Shown: positions 12,294 to 25,499 of the stretch, piece after piece
How the letters are laid out: each line of letters opens with the position of its first letter
Numbering within the stretch: position 1 is the first letter of the stretch
Assembly (NCBI RefSeq): GCF_002878395.1
Contig: NC_061121.1
Span: 134,634,255 to 134,698,254 of the forward strand
From: Capsicum annuum
Taxonomy: Eukaryota; Streptophyta; Magnoliopsida; Solanales; Solanaceae
Direction: 5' to 3'
Length of the DNA: 64,000 nucleotides
Translations under genes and position numbers: made by a program
The notes under the pieces: generated by a model
The model's database searches: none
What the model was told of the DNA's origin: nothing
What the model saw: only the letters and a program-made list of their open reading frames with translations

Positions 12294-12839
12294 TTAATGA
12301 TGTGATAATTCCCGATAAGTCCAAAGGATAAAATGATAATATAATGTTATTCGACAAGTCCAGAGGATAAATTGATGATGTGATAATGCCTGGCAGGTAC
12401 GAAGAATATAATTATAATTTGATAATGCCCGGAAAGTCTTGAGAATATATTGATTATATAATGATACCTGACAAGTCTTGGGGATATATTAACGATATGA
12501 TGAAGCCCAATAAGTTCGGAGGATATATTGATGATGTGATAATGTTCGGCAAGTCCAGAGGATATATTAATAATATGATGATGCCCAACAAATCCAGAGG
12601 ATATATTGATGATGTGATAATTCCAATTAAGTCCATAGGATATATTGATGATATGTTGACGCCCGACAAGTTCAGAGGTTATATTGATCAAGTGATAATG
12701 CCCGACAAGTCTAGAGAATACAATGATGATATGATGATGGCCAAAAAGTTTGAAGGATATACTAATGATATTATAATTCCCAACCAATTTGAAGGATATA
12801 TTAATGATATGATAATCCTTGATGAGTTCGGAAGATATA
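12294..12839 (+). repeat. 39-bp tandem array, 14 copies
   Basis: Fourteen successive units of 39 bp (a few vary by a base or so), each like TTGATGATGTGATAATGCCC then GACAAGTCCAGAGGATATA, plus a partial fifteenth copy to about 12855. Because 39 is 13 codons and the unit lacks stops in several frames, the array stays open on both strands (12461-12892 plus; 12347-12787 and 12454-12669 minus). The plus frame repeats a 13-residue pattern YIDDVIMPDKSRG. Both-strand openness and decay in all codon positions indicate a minisatellite, not a protein. Confidence 0.9.
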
Positions 12840-14625
12840 ATGATGTTATGAATGGTAAAGCATATATATGTTTACGTGTGGATTGCCTTTAGATGATTAC
12901 ATTTATATTTACATTAAGGGTACAATAGTATTCTTGGGATTTCGGTTGTTGTTCTTCAATGCTAATCACTTGCTAAGCAGCGTAGCTTATGTTACTGCTA
13001 AATAGTGAGTAGAAATAAAATATGCCGAATAATAAGTTAAGACTAGTTGGTAAGCAGAATCTTGTGTAGAATGAAGAATTCACCTAGTGGGTATATTTAG
13101 CCATGAATAAATAGGTTAATTAAGGAATATTGACTATTAGAATGAGCTATGTGGTAACTAGTTATCTATTAAGTGACTGTATTACTTGATGGCTAGACGT
13201 CTAAAGTACTTGTTAATGAACCTGTCTTGTCAAAAGGTGGTAACTACCTATTATGGTTGTTAAGTGGTTAATGATGATGATAGGTATAGCCTTGGTAATG
13301 ATTAGTGATATTGATGACTAAGTTATGATGTCAATTAGTTGTTAAATAAGGATTTGTAGATTAATGGTGCTAGATGATAAGAGACGTTAGTTGATAGAAA
13401 AATAAGTTTTCATATGATGATTAGTGGACTTTTTCTAGATGGTGTCTAGTGTGATTATGATGATTAGAAATCAGCATTTATTAAATGGCATCATTTATCT
13501 AATAGTGAATCTTGACTAGTTGTTGGATGTTGTCTTTAGTGAATAATGGTTAGTTGCTATCCCACGAATAAGGATTATGTGAAGAATCCTTTAGGGTAAT
13601 AATAAAAGGCCATAGGATGACTAGCGGATTAGTGGTTTTCTTAATAATCATTGGTTAATAGCTAATGAAAAGTAGAGTATATTGATGAGATAAATATCTA
13701 TATGGTGATATGAGAATGTGTATTAGTACTTTGGTATTTGTTATTCAAATATGGTAATGATTGATGATTATGAATAATGACAAATGACCGTTGATGGGAA
13801 ATATGGAAAACCATGGGAATGGAGAATTGTGTTATATATCTATATACATTGATGATTTGATCCTTTGATGCACTCTCTGGTGGTATGGGATGCGGAGATG
13901 GGTTCTTTATTTTATGTTCTTTTGGGTGTACCCCCAGTGGTATAGGACATCGTGGTGAGTTCTTTTACTTTATACTCTAGTGGATATTTGTGCACCGACT
14001 TGGTGTTTATGCAATTGTAATTGTATGCCTATCGCTTTACACTTTCTTATCATTTACTCCATATATATGATGGTATTAGCATGTATTTTTATTACATATT
14101 GTATTATTGTTCCAGTTTGATCATTTATAACATACAATGATCACGAAGATAATTCATGTTCATTTTGCACCTTGACTTAGAGATATTATATTGCATTATA
14201 TCATGTTTATGTCATAATTTAGCTCAGTCAACCGACGAGGCCTACTAAGTACCCATTGTTTTGATACTCATACAACATTTTTGTACCTTTTTAGTGCAGA
14301 TCCAAGTATTAGTAGCGGCCACTGTGTTAAGATCGTGCAGTGGTGACCTTTCGAAGATAGGGTGAGCTACTAATATTTCAAGTTGCTCATTTCCCTCTAT
14401 CCTTATTTAGTCTTTTTTATTCGAGAAGTATTTATTGACTATTTTAGACTTTTGGGTTGTATTTCCTATCATCATACTTAGATGCTCTTGTGCTGATATT
14501 ACTAGTTCGTGGGAATGGTATATGTGTTTATATTGTCTTCTTTTAGTGGAACAAAGTTGATTATAATTGAGTTTGCGTATTTATTCCCATCTTGGGCATT
14601 TCTACCGAAATAACCCATTGCCTTA

Positions 14626-15361
14626 AGTAAGACCCCACAAAGTCTTAGTCATTTCTGGCTTATGTAGTATTCCAAAAGAGGTCCCAGAAAAAATTCAGCT
14701 AGGTTTTGACACATAGTCTAATTTTGAATCTCTCATGTCTAAACCCTTGAATTTGAAAGTTACATATTAAAGTTATGATGCCCTATATGTTTATTCTTCA
14801 TGTATCATAATCATGATCCCCAAGTGTTTAATAGAATGTCCATGTAATTGAGTAGTGTAATCATGCAATATTATCATGTGTTCTCATTCATGTATAAGTT
14901 CATGACCTCCAAGTGTTTTACAAAATATCACAGTGAATGAGTTGTGAACAATTGACTATTGTTAGGCATTTAAGACTTGTTATATTTTATTATTGATACT
15001 ATCAAGGCGTGTGGGTATTTATTACTAGAAATCTAGCTATTTACTTAGTTGCACAAGTTACAGAATAGTCCTAGTAAAGGTCAAGCATAGTAGTTCGCAG
15101 TCAGTAATGAAACTCAGTGAACTCAATCTAGTTCAGTCATTTAACACGATCAGCTTTAGTTAAGTCAAGCCTAGTATAGTCTAGTGATCAGTTTAGTGTC
15201 GATTCAGTTGTGAGTAGAATTCAGCACCGAGCGAACCCAGGTAGAGGGGCCATAGCAGAGGGTTTGACCCCTAGTAGCAGTCACTACATTACAGAACTAC
15301 ATAGACAACATAGAGTAAGTCCTCTTCCTACCGGACTAGGGTTGACATAATCATATATATA
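14626..15361 (+). repeat. 5' LTR of P2, first part
   Basis: GACCCCACAAAGTC at 14631 matches the 3' LTR start at 33381, and the segment 15095-15361 matches 34090-34350. The terminal TG appears mutated to AG. The middle (about 14740-15090) does not resemble the corresponding part of the 3' LTR. S1 begins at 15362. Confidence 0.75.
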
Positions 15362-18300
15362 TGTAACAGCTCTATTTTCTTGAATTAGAATGCCACACAG
15401 TGCTCATGATCCTGAAGGACCATAAGCCAACCATCTATTGATATCTTTACCCGAGCACTACATAATATAATATAATATAATAAATATGGAAAACAAGAGT
15501 AAACTTGCCATAAGGTTCAAAACATCTAAAATACTAAAAACTAAAAATTGAATACTGATACATCTGTCAAAAAAGCCTCTAACTATCTGAATTATGGATT
15601 TGATGGGATATGTTCCAAACTAACTCTTTCTACTAAAAATTAACTGAGTCTAATCCCATAATAAAATAAGGATCATCCTCGAATGAAGAGGACTTACAAC
15701 TACATTTACTATTACTAACTGAATCTGGACTGATAAGGGTGCTCTAGATCTTGCGCTTTGAAACCTATGGTTTAAGACACCATAGCATAAGAGAAAAGTA
15801 TACGTCAGTACATTGAATGTACTGGTATGCTAGATAAGGTAAGGCTAAATACAAGGGCTTATACATGAACATAGCTTAACTGAATAACATGAGAGTGTTG
15901 AATAAGGACATATGCATAAATACACAAACCATAATTAAAATCATTGTGACTCTGAATACTGATACTCAGATACTACTTTACTGACATTTGAACTCACTAC
16001 TAATACACAGATACTGAATAACTGTATCTTCTGATATTGATAACTGAGTACTGAAGTGGAGATCAGTCTTCTCTAGTGGTTAATCTCTAAAACTGATGAT
16101 ACTGAAGTTGATTAACTGAATCTGCTCATATCAATGATTAAGTTCTGAGTTTTCTACTATCACCTGACTAAATTTGTGATCAAACCTTTCTAACGAATGA
16201 TTTCTAAATCTACTAATAACGATAAAGAATGATTGTATCTGAGAGTAGACCTATCTAGCGAAAGATCTCTGAATCTTTTAATAATAGCAATGACGGATTG
16301 AGTTTGAGATCAGGCCTATCTAATGGGTGATCTCCTAATCTATTAGTACTGATAATGATTAACTTTATGTAAGACCAGGCCTATCTAGAGGGTGGTCCAT
16401 GAATCTATAGAACTATCTAAGTTCTTTACTGAGATGGGTAACTGTATCTAACAGTCCTAATTTCTGAGTTCTCTCTGAAGACTGATACTGAAAATACAAT
16501 TGTGGGAGTTCTCACTTAACCGACATGCCTTGAATGTAATCTAGTGGGGTCCAACCTATAACCCCATCTTGAAGGGTGTCAATACCGTGAAACAGGGAAA
16601 GACCTCTGCTATGGTCAAGCCTCTCTAGTGGGTGACACTGAATAGAAAGTCAAGCCTAAGGAAATATGATACTCAAGCCTTAATCTAGCGGGTGACTCCT
16701 GGTCCTTCACAGGCTACGCAGTTATGGAGTTCAGGGACTATTACCAATGACTCTACCTTACTAACGTGGAATTTATCGTCCCTGCACTCGCTTGGTACTA
16801 ATTCCTACTCCAAAGTGAAAGACACTAAATTGATTCTTGGACTGTACTAGGATGACCTGATTTTATTACAGATTATCTTACTTAACTGATCTAACTAAGT
16901 TTACTTGATTCCATTATCTGATGGAATACTTCTGAATTCTACTTTCTATTTGAATGCTACTAGTTATGTAACTTACTAAGCTTTACTAAAATCTGAACTG
17001 AATACTAAATACTACTGTGGTCTGAACTAAAAACAATATTGGGTTAGACTAATACTGAGACTGGATTGAACTAGTACTGAGATTACTGAATTTTCTTAAG
17101 TTTGAACTGGCTGAATTTTGCTGATCATAGCATGACTGAAATAATCTTGAGATTGACTCGACTCTAGACAAATAGCAAAATTTTTGGGTATAAATACCCC
17201 CAGGACTCGATAGCATAAATAAATAAGATAGGACCATACTTGAATATCATGACAATGGACTTTTACTCACAACACAATCAATATGATATCTCGTCAATCA
17301 CTTGAATGTCATAAATATGTAAATGTATAGGGAATGTATACTAATATCTCATAGTTGTTCAATAAGGACTACAATTGGATAAGAATGGATGCAAATTATC
17401 ATAATAGATTCACTAAGGCATTTTAAGAAACGCTTGGCATGCACTAGTTATCACAAAATTGGGAATTTCATTGTTAACATAATAAATAGGCACTATTATC
17501 TTTACTTAAGCATTCTATCAAACATATGGGGAGAATGCTTTGGTTATAACACAGATTCTATACTAAATTATCATGAATACATCAATATCATTAAACTTGA
17601 AGAGGGTTTATCATGAATATCATACAATTCATTACATACTAGAATCAAGTCTTGAAATTGGTAGCCTAAATTATGAATACAATACAAAATCATGAACTCT
17701 AATACACATAAATCATGAAATCTCATAAATATGTAAACCTCAAAATTTTGAAAAGATTCTTGAGCTTCTTGGGTGGAAGGAACCCAAGAATCATCATCTA
17801 AAATACCTTAGAAGACTCTTTCTTGAAGGTTCTTGAAGAAAATCCTTAATCTTGTTCTTGATTTATTGTCTAGGATTCTTTCCCCTTTGCGAGAAAATAT
17901 AATGTTTTTGAGAGAAAAGTGAGGAAAATAATGGAATAAGGGCTTATTAGGATTTTTATTTCGTGTTTAGGATTGATAGGGGTCATGAGAAAAGTCTAAG
18001 ATGCCTTTGGAATTAAATAACAGAATCTGAAAATCATGATTTTTAATGCTAGGGCAACATGCCATAATTGCGCTAGCTTATTGGAAATTGGACAATTGGG
18101 AAACTGCTTGATTGCGCGATGCGGAGAAAATCGCGTTGCCACCTTGACTACGAACTGGAAAGGCACCGTGATGCGGTGGAATTGCATTGGTGCACTAGAA
18201 ATTGACAACTCTAATATTAAGCCATGGCATGACGTGCCGTAATCATGAAGGATCACTGGATTTTGACGATTTCCATTTTGGCTGGCTCTGCGACGGGCTA

Positions 18301-18523
18301 AAGTACCAGATGGTACACTGTCTTACAAAAATGGCTCTAACTCTTTGCCTGAGTATCAAAATTGGATGAATTTGGTATCAATGGAAAGATTATTCAATTT
18401 ACCACATGATAAAATGTCAAAATACTAAAAATTTCATATGGAATAAAATATATTCATCTTTGAAGCAAAATCTTTGATGTTTAAGAGACGAATTTGAACT
18501 TGGAGAAGGGTGGGATATTATAA
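15362..18523 (-). mobile_element. Solo LTR S1 inserted in the P2 5' LTR
   Basis: The plus strand starts TGTAACAG and ends GGGATATTATA (decayed from GGGTATTACA), matching the two ends of the M1 LTR (22549 and 25115). Perfect 5-bp target duplications ATATA flank it (15357-15361 and 18524-18528), and P2 LTR sequence resumes beyond. At 3162 bp it holds no pol or gag, so it is a solo LTR. The CpG-rich block at 18040-18320 and the tail at 18370-18523 match the same blocks of M0, M1 and M2. Confidence 0.9.
16061..16420. repeat. About 65-bp subrepeats inside S1
   Basis: Copies of a unit with GATCAGGCCTATCTA, then GGTGATCTC and CTAATCTATTA, begin near 16178, 16245, 16308 and 16373, with a related copy near 16061. 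Spacing is about 63-67 bp. Non-coding. Confidence 0.65.
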
Positions 18524-19425
18524 TATATTTTATAAGTCTTATTACTAGATTAGGGTTGACACAACTTTATTAGTATCTCATGGTAAGGTGCTAACACCCT
18601 TTAAACTTGGGTCATCAGTTGGACCCCAAGTCAGTCTATACCAGGGTATATTGGTTAGATAAACTCTCCCACCGTTATAGTTCCAGTCTCAGTATTTAGT
18701 AAAGAACTCAGTCAGTTCTACAAAACTATTTCTATCAGTTATTAGTTACTCAGCTATCAGAATTCAGTACTCAATTTTGGTATAATCTCAGATAAATGAT
18801 ATATATCTGTATTCACAGTTTGCATGTTATGTATGTTCAACAGTCACAGTTTTATATGTACGCTTATCTAGTTACTTCACGATGTTCATTCTCTCAGTTA
18901 TCATCTCATGTATATGAACCCATGTATATCAGACTTACCTTACTTAGCATACTAATACATTCCAGATACTGACGCATACTCTCTTTTGTGCTATGATATC
19001 TCATATCATAGGTTCAGATGCATGGGTTCTTGATCATACTTAGCAACTCAGGATATCAGTGACAGATTCATTAGTAAGTCCTTATCCATCAAGGATATTA
19101 TTTTATATCATCATTTCATCAGATTTAGTATGTTCAATCGTCGTAGTTAATTTGGGACTTTCTCCATCAACTCCACATTCAGACAGTCAGAGACTTTCAG
19201 ACTAGATTACTTTAGACAGGTGTTCAATTTTTTTTAGTATTGTTATTTGTATTCAATATTTGTTTTCAGTTTATGAACCTTATGGTATTTTTAGCCTAAC
19301 TTCTGCATATATTTTTAGTATTATAATTCAATGCTCATAGCAGGTATCAAATCATGGGTTAGCTTATGATCCTTCGGCATTGTAAGCACCGTATGACGTC
19401 CAAGGTGTAGACTACAAGCATTACA
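18524..19425 (+). repeat. 5' LTR of P2, second part
   Basis: Begins with the second copy of ATATA and continues the P2 LTR (compare AGATTAGGGTTGACACA at 18568 and at 34360). It ends at AGCATTACA (19425). The 3' region with CTCCACATTCAGACAGTC and CTTCGGCATTGTAAGCACCG parallels 34980-35200. Confidence 0.85.
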
Positions 19426-19427
19426 AA

Positions 19428-19441
19428 CTTTGTAACAGAAG
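19428..19441 (+). other. Decayed primer-binding site of P2
   Basis: CTTTGTAACAGAAG just after the LTR end resembles TTTGGTATCAGAGC, the site complementary to initiator tRNA-Met used by many plant LTR elements, with several substitutions. Confidence 0.55.
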
Positions 19442-19625
19442 GAGTCTGAAATCCTCTTCAAGTAAAGTCTTGTGCATGGTTGTGTAGTGCTCCACACTTA
19501 TAGACAAGAGGCTATGAGAAATTTCAGGAAAAGTGTCCCTTTTTTTAGTATTTATGTCGTGCGATTGAGCATCAACTCAAGTTAAACTCTCTGTTGAATC
19601 CTATTTTCCCCTCCATTTACAACAC

Positions 19626-20770
19626 ATGCCTCCCAAAAAGACCAATAAAAGAAGGATGGGGAACTAGCCAGCACCTCCGCCTGTTTAGGTAGATCCCCTA
19701 AATTAGCATGTTTCTCACGTAGAATTTAGAGCAGCTTTCATTACTTTTGCCCATTCGGTGGCAGCCCAAAATGTAAGACCAACTGTTATTTACGCCACCC
19801 CAGTAGCCAATATTGTAGCATTTAGAATTTTGGACTTCACTCAAATGAATCCTCCTTCAGTTTCAAGGTTTAAGTCTTAAGAGGACCCACACAAATTCCT
19901 TGACATGCTGTAGAAGGTAACAGACATTATGGGGGTAACCGCTAGTGAGAGTGCTGAGTTAGCTGCCTATTAGTTGTAGGATATAGCTTACACATAATTT
20001 AAGCAGTGGAAGGTAGATAGGGCCGCAAATGTAGGGCCTATAGAATGGGAAGTATTTGCTACTACCTTTCTAGATTGGTTCTTCCCGTTGGAGTTGAGGA
20101 AAGATAAGGCGTTAGAGTTTTTTAACTTTAAGCAGGGAAGCATAACTGTGAAAGAGTATTCCCTCAATTTTACTTAGTTAGTCAATATACTCTTTATGTG
20201 GTAGCTGATAGTATGTCTAAGATGAGCAAGTTCATGTCTGGTTTATCTGACCTTGTGGTCAAAGAGGATAGGAACACAATACTGATTAAGGATATGGAAT
20301 TGGCTTGGTTAATGGTCCATGTTTAATTGATTGAGGAACAAAAGACTAAAGAAAAAAAGAGGGAGAAAAGGAGGGCTAGAATAGGTAGCTTCAATTATGC
20401 TCAGTCGAAGTCAGAGGGTGGTAATCGTCCTCAGTTTCTCCTAAAATCTTCAGTCCCATATCCATCCTCAGCCAGTTCTCCGGTGCCAAAATTCAGAAGT
20501 AGCAATAAGGATAGGGCTCCAGGCTCTAAATCTCAGGTTAGTATTAGCAGTGCCTGAACAAATCATCTTTTTTAGAAGTGTGGTAGAAATCATTAGGGTA
20601 TCTGTAGAGCTAGCAGTGTTGTATATTTTGGATATGGCAAGCCAGGCCATAGGATTAGAGAGTGTCCTCAGGTGGGTTCATAGAGTCAGTATAATCATAC
20701 CACAACTCAGTTCAGTTGCCCATCTCAGTAGGGTGCCGCTTATAGTTCCACCAGTGGGCAACACCCAAAC
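19626..20770 (+). pseudogene. P2 gag with zinc knuckles
   Basis: Starts with ATG and an MPPKK N-terminus, matching the gag start of M1 on the other strand at 29619. The capsid part contains ILDFTQMNPPSVSRF and an FFNFKQGSITVKEYSLNF motif typical of the gag family. The nucleocapsid has one knuckle-like CGRNHQGIC and a second, CFGYGKPGHRIRECP-like, near 20570-20680. Gag would form the virus-like particle. Stops and frameshifts make it non-functional. The open piece at 20327-20557 is the basic linker before the knuckles. Confidence 0.85.
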
Positions 20771-21120
20771 ATGCTCTATGCACTTCAGTCCCTACATGAT
20801 CAGGAAAGCTCTCCTGATATGATCACTTGTACATTACAAGTTTATAATTTATATGTTTATACTTTGCTAGATCCAGAATCTTCTTTGTCCTTTGTTACTC
20901 CTCATATAGATGTAAACTTCAGAGTCAATCCTGAAATCCTAACAGATCTTTCTTAGTCTCTACCCCTATGGGTAAATCTATCACAGCCTGATGGGTATCA
21001 GGAACTGTTCGGTTATGATGTCTAAGAATGTTACTTTAGTAGATTTAGTAAAGTTAGACATGAAAGATTTTGATGTTATTCTAGATGGCTTCATTCATGT
21101 TATGCTTCAGTTTACTATAG
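20771..21120 (+). pseudogene. P2 aspartic protease
   Basis: Follows gag without an LTR or primer site between. The open piece 20771-20956 contains LLDPESSLSFVTP, where related copies have DPGSALSYVTP (compare element A near 57140). The glycine of the active-site triad is changed to Glu. Later stops break the frame. Confidence 0.75.
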
Positions 21121-22180
21121 AAATAGAGTTGCCAATTTTCAGTTCCTAAATGAACCTATCCTAGAATGGAGGGGTAGTACATCAGCACTTAAGGGTCAGC
21201 TTGTTTCATACCTTAGAGAAAGAAAAATAATATCAAAGAGGTGTGTCTATCATTTGGTGCAAGTTAAAGACTCTAACTCTGAGGCTCCTACACTTAAGTC
21301 AGTTCTAGTGGCAAGTCATTTCTAGATATATTTCCCGGAGATCTTTTTGGAGTTCCTCCCATTAGGGAAATTAACTTTTAAATAGACGTTCTTTTAGATA
21401 TTCAGCCCATGTCTATTTCTCCATATAGAATGGCTCAAACTGAACTTAAGGAGTTAAAATAATAGTTAAAGGACCTCCTAGATAAGGGATTCATCAGGCC
21501 CAGCATCTCCTCGTGGGTCGCACCAATTCTATTCGTGCTAAAGAAAGATGGTTCTCTAAGAATGTATATTAACTACTGTTAGTTAAACAAAGTCACCATC
21601 AAGAATAAGTATCCACAGAATCGATGACTTATTTGACGAAATTCAGGGTGCCTATTACTTCTCTAAGATAGATCTCAGATAAGGCTATCATCAACTCAGA
21701 TTCAAAGAATGTGACATTCCAAAAATAGCTTTCAACACTCGGTAAGGTCACTTCAAATTTCTAGTTATGTCATTTGGTTTTACCATTGCCCCAAAAAATT
21801 TCATGGACTTGATTAACCATGTGTTCAAGAAGTACTTGGATATGTTCATCATTGCTTTTATCTATGTCATTATTGTCTACTCCTACAGTGATAATGATCA
21901 TGTAGACCATCTCAGGATAGTATTACAGACTCTCAGAGCCTATCAGTTGTTCTCCAATTTAGTAAGTGCAAATTAGTGCTAATATTAGTAGCTTTCCTTG
22001 GTTATATCATTTCCAGTGATAACATTAGTGTTGATCCTCAACAGATTGATTCTGTGAGAAACTAGCCTATATCTATCTCTCTGTTGGTTATAAGGATTTT
22101 CTTTGGTTTGGCTGGATATTACCAATGGTTTGTTGAAGAATTTTATTCTATTACTTCGCCCATGTCCAGATTGAATCAGA
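21121..22180 (+). pseudogene. P2 reverse transcriptase
   Basis: Recognisable strings are [35 protein letters not shown] and LINHVFKKYLDMFI. The catalytic position at about 21856-21870 reads FIYV where P1 and D have FIDD, so both acidic residues are lost. Several stops and at least one frameshift are present. The remaining palm and thumb (21767-22180) match P1 RT closely. Confidence 0.86.
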
Positions 22181-22548
22181 AGAAAGTTAAGTTTCAGCGG
22201 TCAAATTCATGTGAGAAGAGTTTTCAGGAGATGAAGACTTGACTTACTTCAGCCCAAGTTCTGACTTTGCTCCACGATTCAGATGGAATATTTGTATATT
22301 ATGATGCTTCCAGAGTTGTCTTGGGGTGTGTTTTAATGCAGAGGGGTAAGGTTGTGGTCTATGACTCTAGATAGCTTAAGCCTCATGAAAATAATTATCC
22401 CACCCATGATCTTGAATTAGTAGCAGTTGTGTTTGGTTTAAAGATTTGGAGGCACTATTTATATGGGGTGCACATTGATGTATTCATAGACCACAAAATC
22501 CTACAGTATGTGTTCTCACCGAAAGACCTAAACCTACGTTAGAGAAGG
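22181..22548 (+). pseudogene. P2 RNase H, first part, cut by M1
   Basis: Contains KVKFQRSNSCEKSFQEM, then YYDASRVVLGCVLMQRG (the usual YCDAS core, with Cys changed) and [10 protein letters not shown]. It is cut at 22548, inside the conserved stretch corresponding to QRRWLDLLKD. The rest of the domain lies 9.1 kb further on at 31643. Confidence 0.85.
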
Positions 22549-25115
22549 TGTAACGATCCGATTTGTTGAACCGTAATCCTATACGGTGCTCATAACCCCG
22601 AAGGACCACAAGCTAACCCATGACTGATATTTGTACTTGTATACTACATAAGATAACATAATAATGTGGAAACATGCATTGAAAGGCCATAAGGTTCAAT
22701 CATGAACATAACTAAATAACATAATATTTGTTTGGGGTAATAGAATAGCCAAAACAAAACTGAAGTCTAAAACATGATAGTTTGTATCTAGTCTGAATCT
22801 AGTCTACATCTAGTCTGCATCTAGTCTGAAAGCCTCTACTATCTGAAGAATCTGAATAAGGAGTTGATGGGACATGTCCCCAACTAATCAATGAGATAAT
22901 AGAAAATCATTAAGTCCTCAAAGGATGAGGACTCATTTCTACTCTGACTGCTGAATCTGGAATCTACTGCTGATCTGAAACTCGTGTCTCTGAACCTCTA
23001 GTGTAACGTAAAAAGAAAGCACCATAGCACAAATGCATCAGTATAATGGGATGTAATAAGTATACATGAGAGGTAGGCTATATGCATGGGTTTTCATGTA
23101 ATATAAATACTAACTGACTGTCTAGCATGAACGTGAGAATGCATAAACAAATACGTGACGATAACTGACAATGTGATAACATGATACTGATATCGTGGTA
23201 GCATGACTACTGAGTTTGGATACTGATTACATGACATAATTGATAACACGAATGACTATATTTGAATATAACTAATAACATGGGTGGAAGTATCAGAATA
23301 TAACTGATAACTTAGGCGACTATAGTTGATAGTCCTGAACCTGATGCAACTATCTAAGTTATGTACTGAGTTTGAGTTGATTATATCTGACAGTCCTGAA
23401 ATCTGAAGAATTATATGAGTTCTATTACTGAGATTGATTTACTGTATCTGAAAGTCCTAATTTTTTAACATGAAACTGTGGGAAGTAGTATCTAACCAAT
23501 ATGCCCCAAAGGTGCTATAATAGCTGAGCTGGGGTCCAATATATGCCCTGATTGGAAGGGATTCAATACCATGCCACTGTTAAGGACAACATGTGAGTAA
23601 CCCTCATATAACAGGTAACTCTAGTGAGAATGGTGGGACCCTAACATAACAAGTTAATCCACCTTATCTACCCTCATATAGCAGGCTACGATGTCTCTAC
23701 TTGTGCTGGCTACATAGTTCTGGAATGCAAAGATTGCTTCTAGGAATCAGACCATCGTAGAACAGGTGAGTCCCCATCCTTGGGTTCACTCTGTGCTAAT
23801 CCCTAATCCTATCTGAATGGACACTGAACATGATTTACTGAACTTAACTGAGCATGGACTGAGTTACTGAATTTCCGTGGCTGATGGAATACTACTGATA
23901 TCTTACAACTTACTGAGTCATTAGATCATGGAGATTTTTCCTGAGCGATAAGACTAACTAAAGTCTAAGAGTTCATAGCTTAACTGAGAGTATCATGAAA
24001 ACATAACATGGCTCTAGGCACACAGCTAAATGTTCGGGCACAAGTACCTCTAGGACTCGATGAGAATAAACTGATATAACATGGTTTACTTGAATACATC
24101 ACCGACAACACCATTTTAATTTATATATTGAAGCACTTCATCAAGCATGTGATATGTATAAGCTTGTACATACCTGGAGATTTCATGATATCATACTTTT
24201 TGGTCATTTTTCCTTCAGCTAGGCATTTAATCATACACATAATCGGCATAGAATTTGTAAACAATATTATACAACATTCAAACATTATGATTCATCTCTT
24301 ATTTCATCATTTAAAGGTTTTAATCTTAGGGTTACATGAATCTATGGCTATAGTAATTAAACCCATATAGAAACTATCAACAACTATGGAGTAGAATCCA
24401 ATTTCACATTTATCAACATAAAAGAGAACATACCAAGAATGAAAACTTGAAAAAAATCCATAACTTGCAGTTAAAAAGGATTCTTAGGCTTAATAGATGA
24501 AAAGAGTCCATGAATGAAACCTTCTTGAAATTGCACCTTCTATGAAAACCCTAGCTTGAGTTCTTGAGAGTATTTGAGAAAAACATCAATGTTTTGGATG
24601 AATAAGGGCTAAATCCCATATTTGGAAGCTTATATAGGGGGAAAATTGACCCTTTTCACCTTGGAAACCTAATTTAATTTTCTGTAAAATTTCCCGAATT
24701 GGGCCCTAAGCACGACACGGCGTTATCGCACCGTGTCACTAGAAATTGACAATTGGGAAATGGCACGGTGGCGCGACGCAGAGCTATTGCATTGCTACCT
24801 TGTCTACGACCTTGAAGTTTGGTATGACATGCCAGTATCGTGGAACAACACTTGAATTTGACAATTTCCATTTGAGCTATCTCTGCGATGCGCTGAAGGC
24901 TCAGGTCAAACACTGTCTCACTAAAAAGGCTCTAACTCTTCGGCCCGGGTGTCGAATTTGGGCGAATTATATATTGATGGAAAGATTATTCAATTTTCCA
25001 TGTAATAGGAAGTGAAAATTATATAAATACCACATGTATAAAAATGAATTATTATTTTAAACAAGTTAACATCCTTGAGAAGATTTTCAAGCTAAGAAAA
25101 AGCACGAGTATTACA
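22549..25115 (-). repeat. 3' LTR of M1
   Basis: Plus-strand TGTAACGATCCG to CACGAGTATTACA, about 2.57 kb, with TG...CA ends in both orientations. It contains the shared CpG-rich block at 24700-24960. The ORF at 24128-24370 and the two overlapping ones at 24674-25015 are chance frames in it. Confidence 0.9.
24630..24637 (-). promoter_or_regulatory. Likely TATA box of the M1 LTR
   Basis: The minus strand reads CCCCCTATATAAGCTTCC, an ideal plant TATA box about 480 bp inside the LTR, where the U3/R boundary would be. The other LTR has the same place (about 31150-31157) but decayed to CCATATAAGC. Confidence 0.6.
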
Positions 25116-25131
25116 ATATCTCCCCCTTGAG
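25116..25131 (-). other. Polypurine tract of M1
   Basis: The minus strand reads CTCAAGGGGGAGATAT directly before the LTR start. A conserved CATTCGAGGATGAATGTT string precedes it. Confidence 0.85.
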
Positions 25132-25499
25132 AACATTCATCCTCGAATGAGACTGACTGAGAGGGGAAAAATTAAACTAAACATGAATGACTTGAACATG
25201 ATCTTATGATGGACGTAACTGACAAGCTAAACATAACATACTAAACATGCATATCTGATGCATGCGTAACTAATTCATAAATGCATAACTGAATTTTTTG
25301 AAGAACTAAGTTTTCTCAGAATGAGAATGCATGTCTGATGCATAACTATATAACTGATCTAATTCATGAATGCATGATTGAATATGCGGTGGTACATGAT
25401 ACCAAGCTTATCATGGGAACATGAGCATGAGATTGAATACTAAGTTAGTGAGGCACAGTAAACAGAAAATTGTGTAAGCTTAAGGAGAACTATTACCTT

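Larger units (their letters stand above)
10116..14625 (+). repeat. Long non-coding LTR-like tract
   Basis: About 4.5 kb without a believable gene. It begins near a GACCCTGTAGGTCATTTCTGG string resembling the starts of long gypsy LTRs. Near its end (14220-14360) it has CGAGGCCTACTAAGTACCC followed by a GTGCAGTGG segment, of the kind I associate with the 3' half of plant gypsy LTRs. No coding domain, primer site or polypurine tract is present. A large solo LTR or several fused fragments would both fit. It contains an AT microsatellite, a 39-bp array and a run of nine G (11065-11073). Confidence 0.45.

Noticed and set aside
12347..12892. Overlapping ORFs of over 140 codons on both strands
   Set aside because: They come from the 39-bp tandem array, a multiple of three without stops. 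Being open in both directions with degenerate units argues against a protein.
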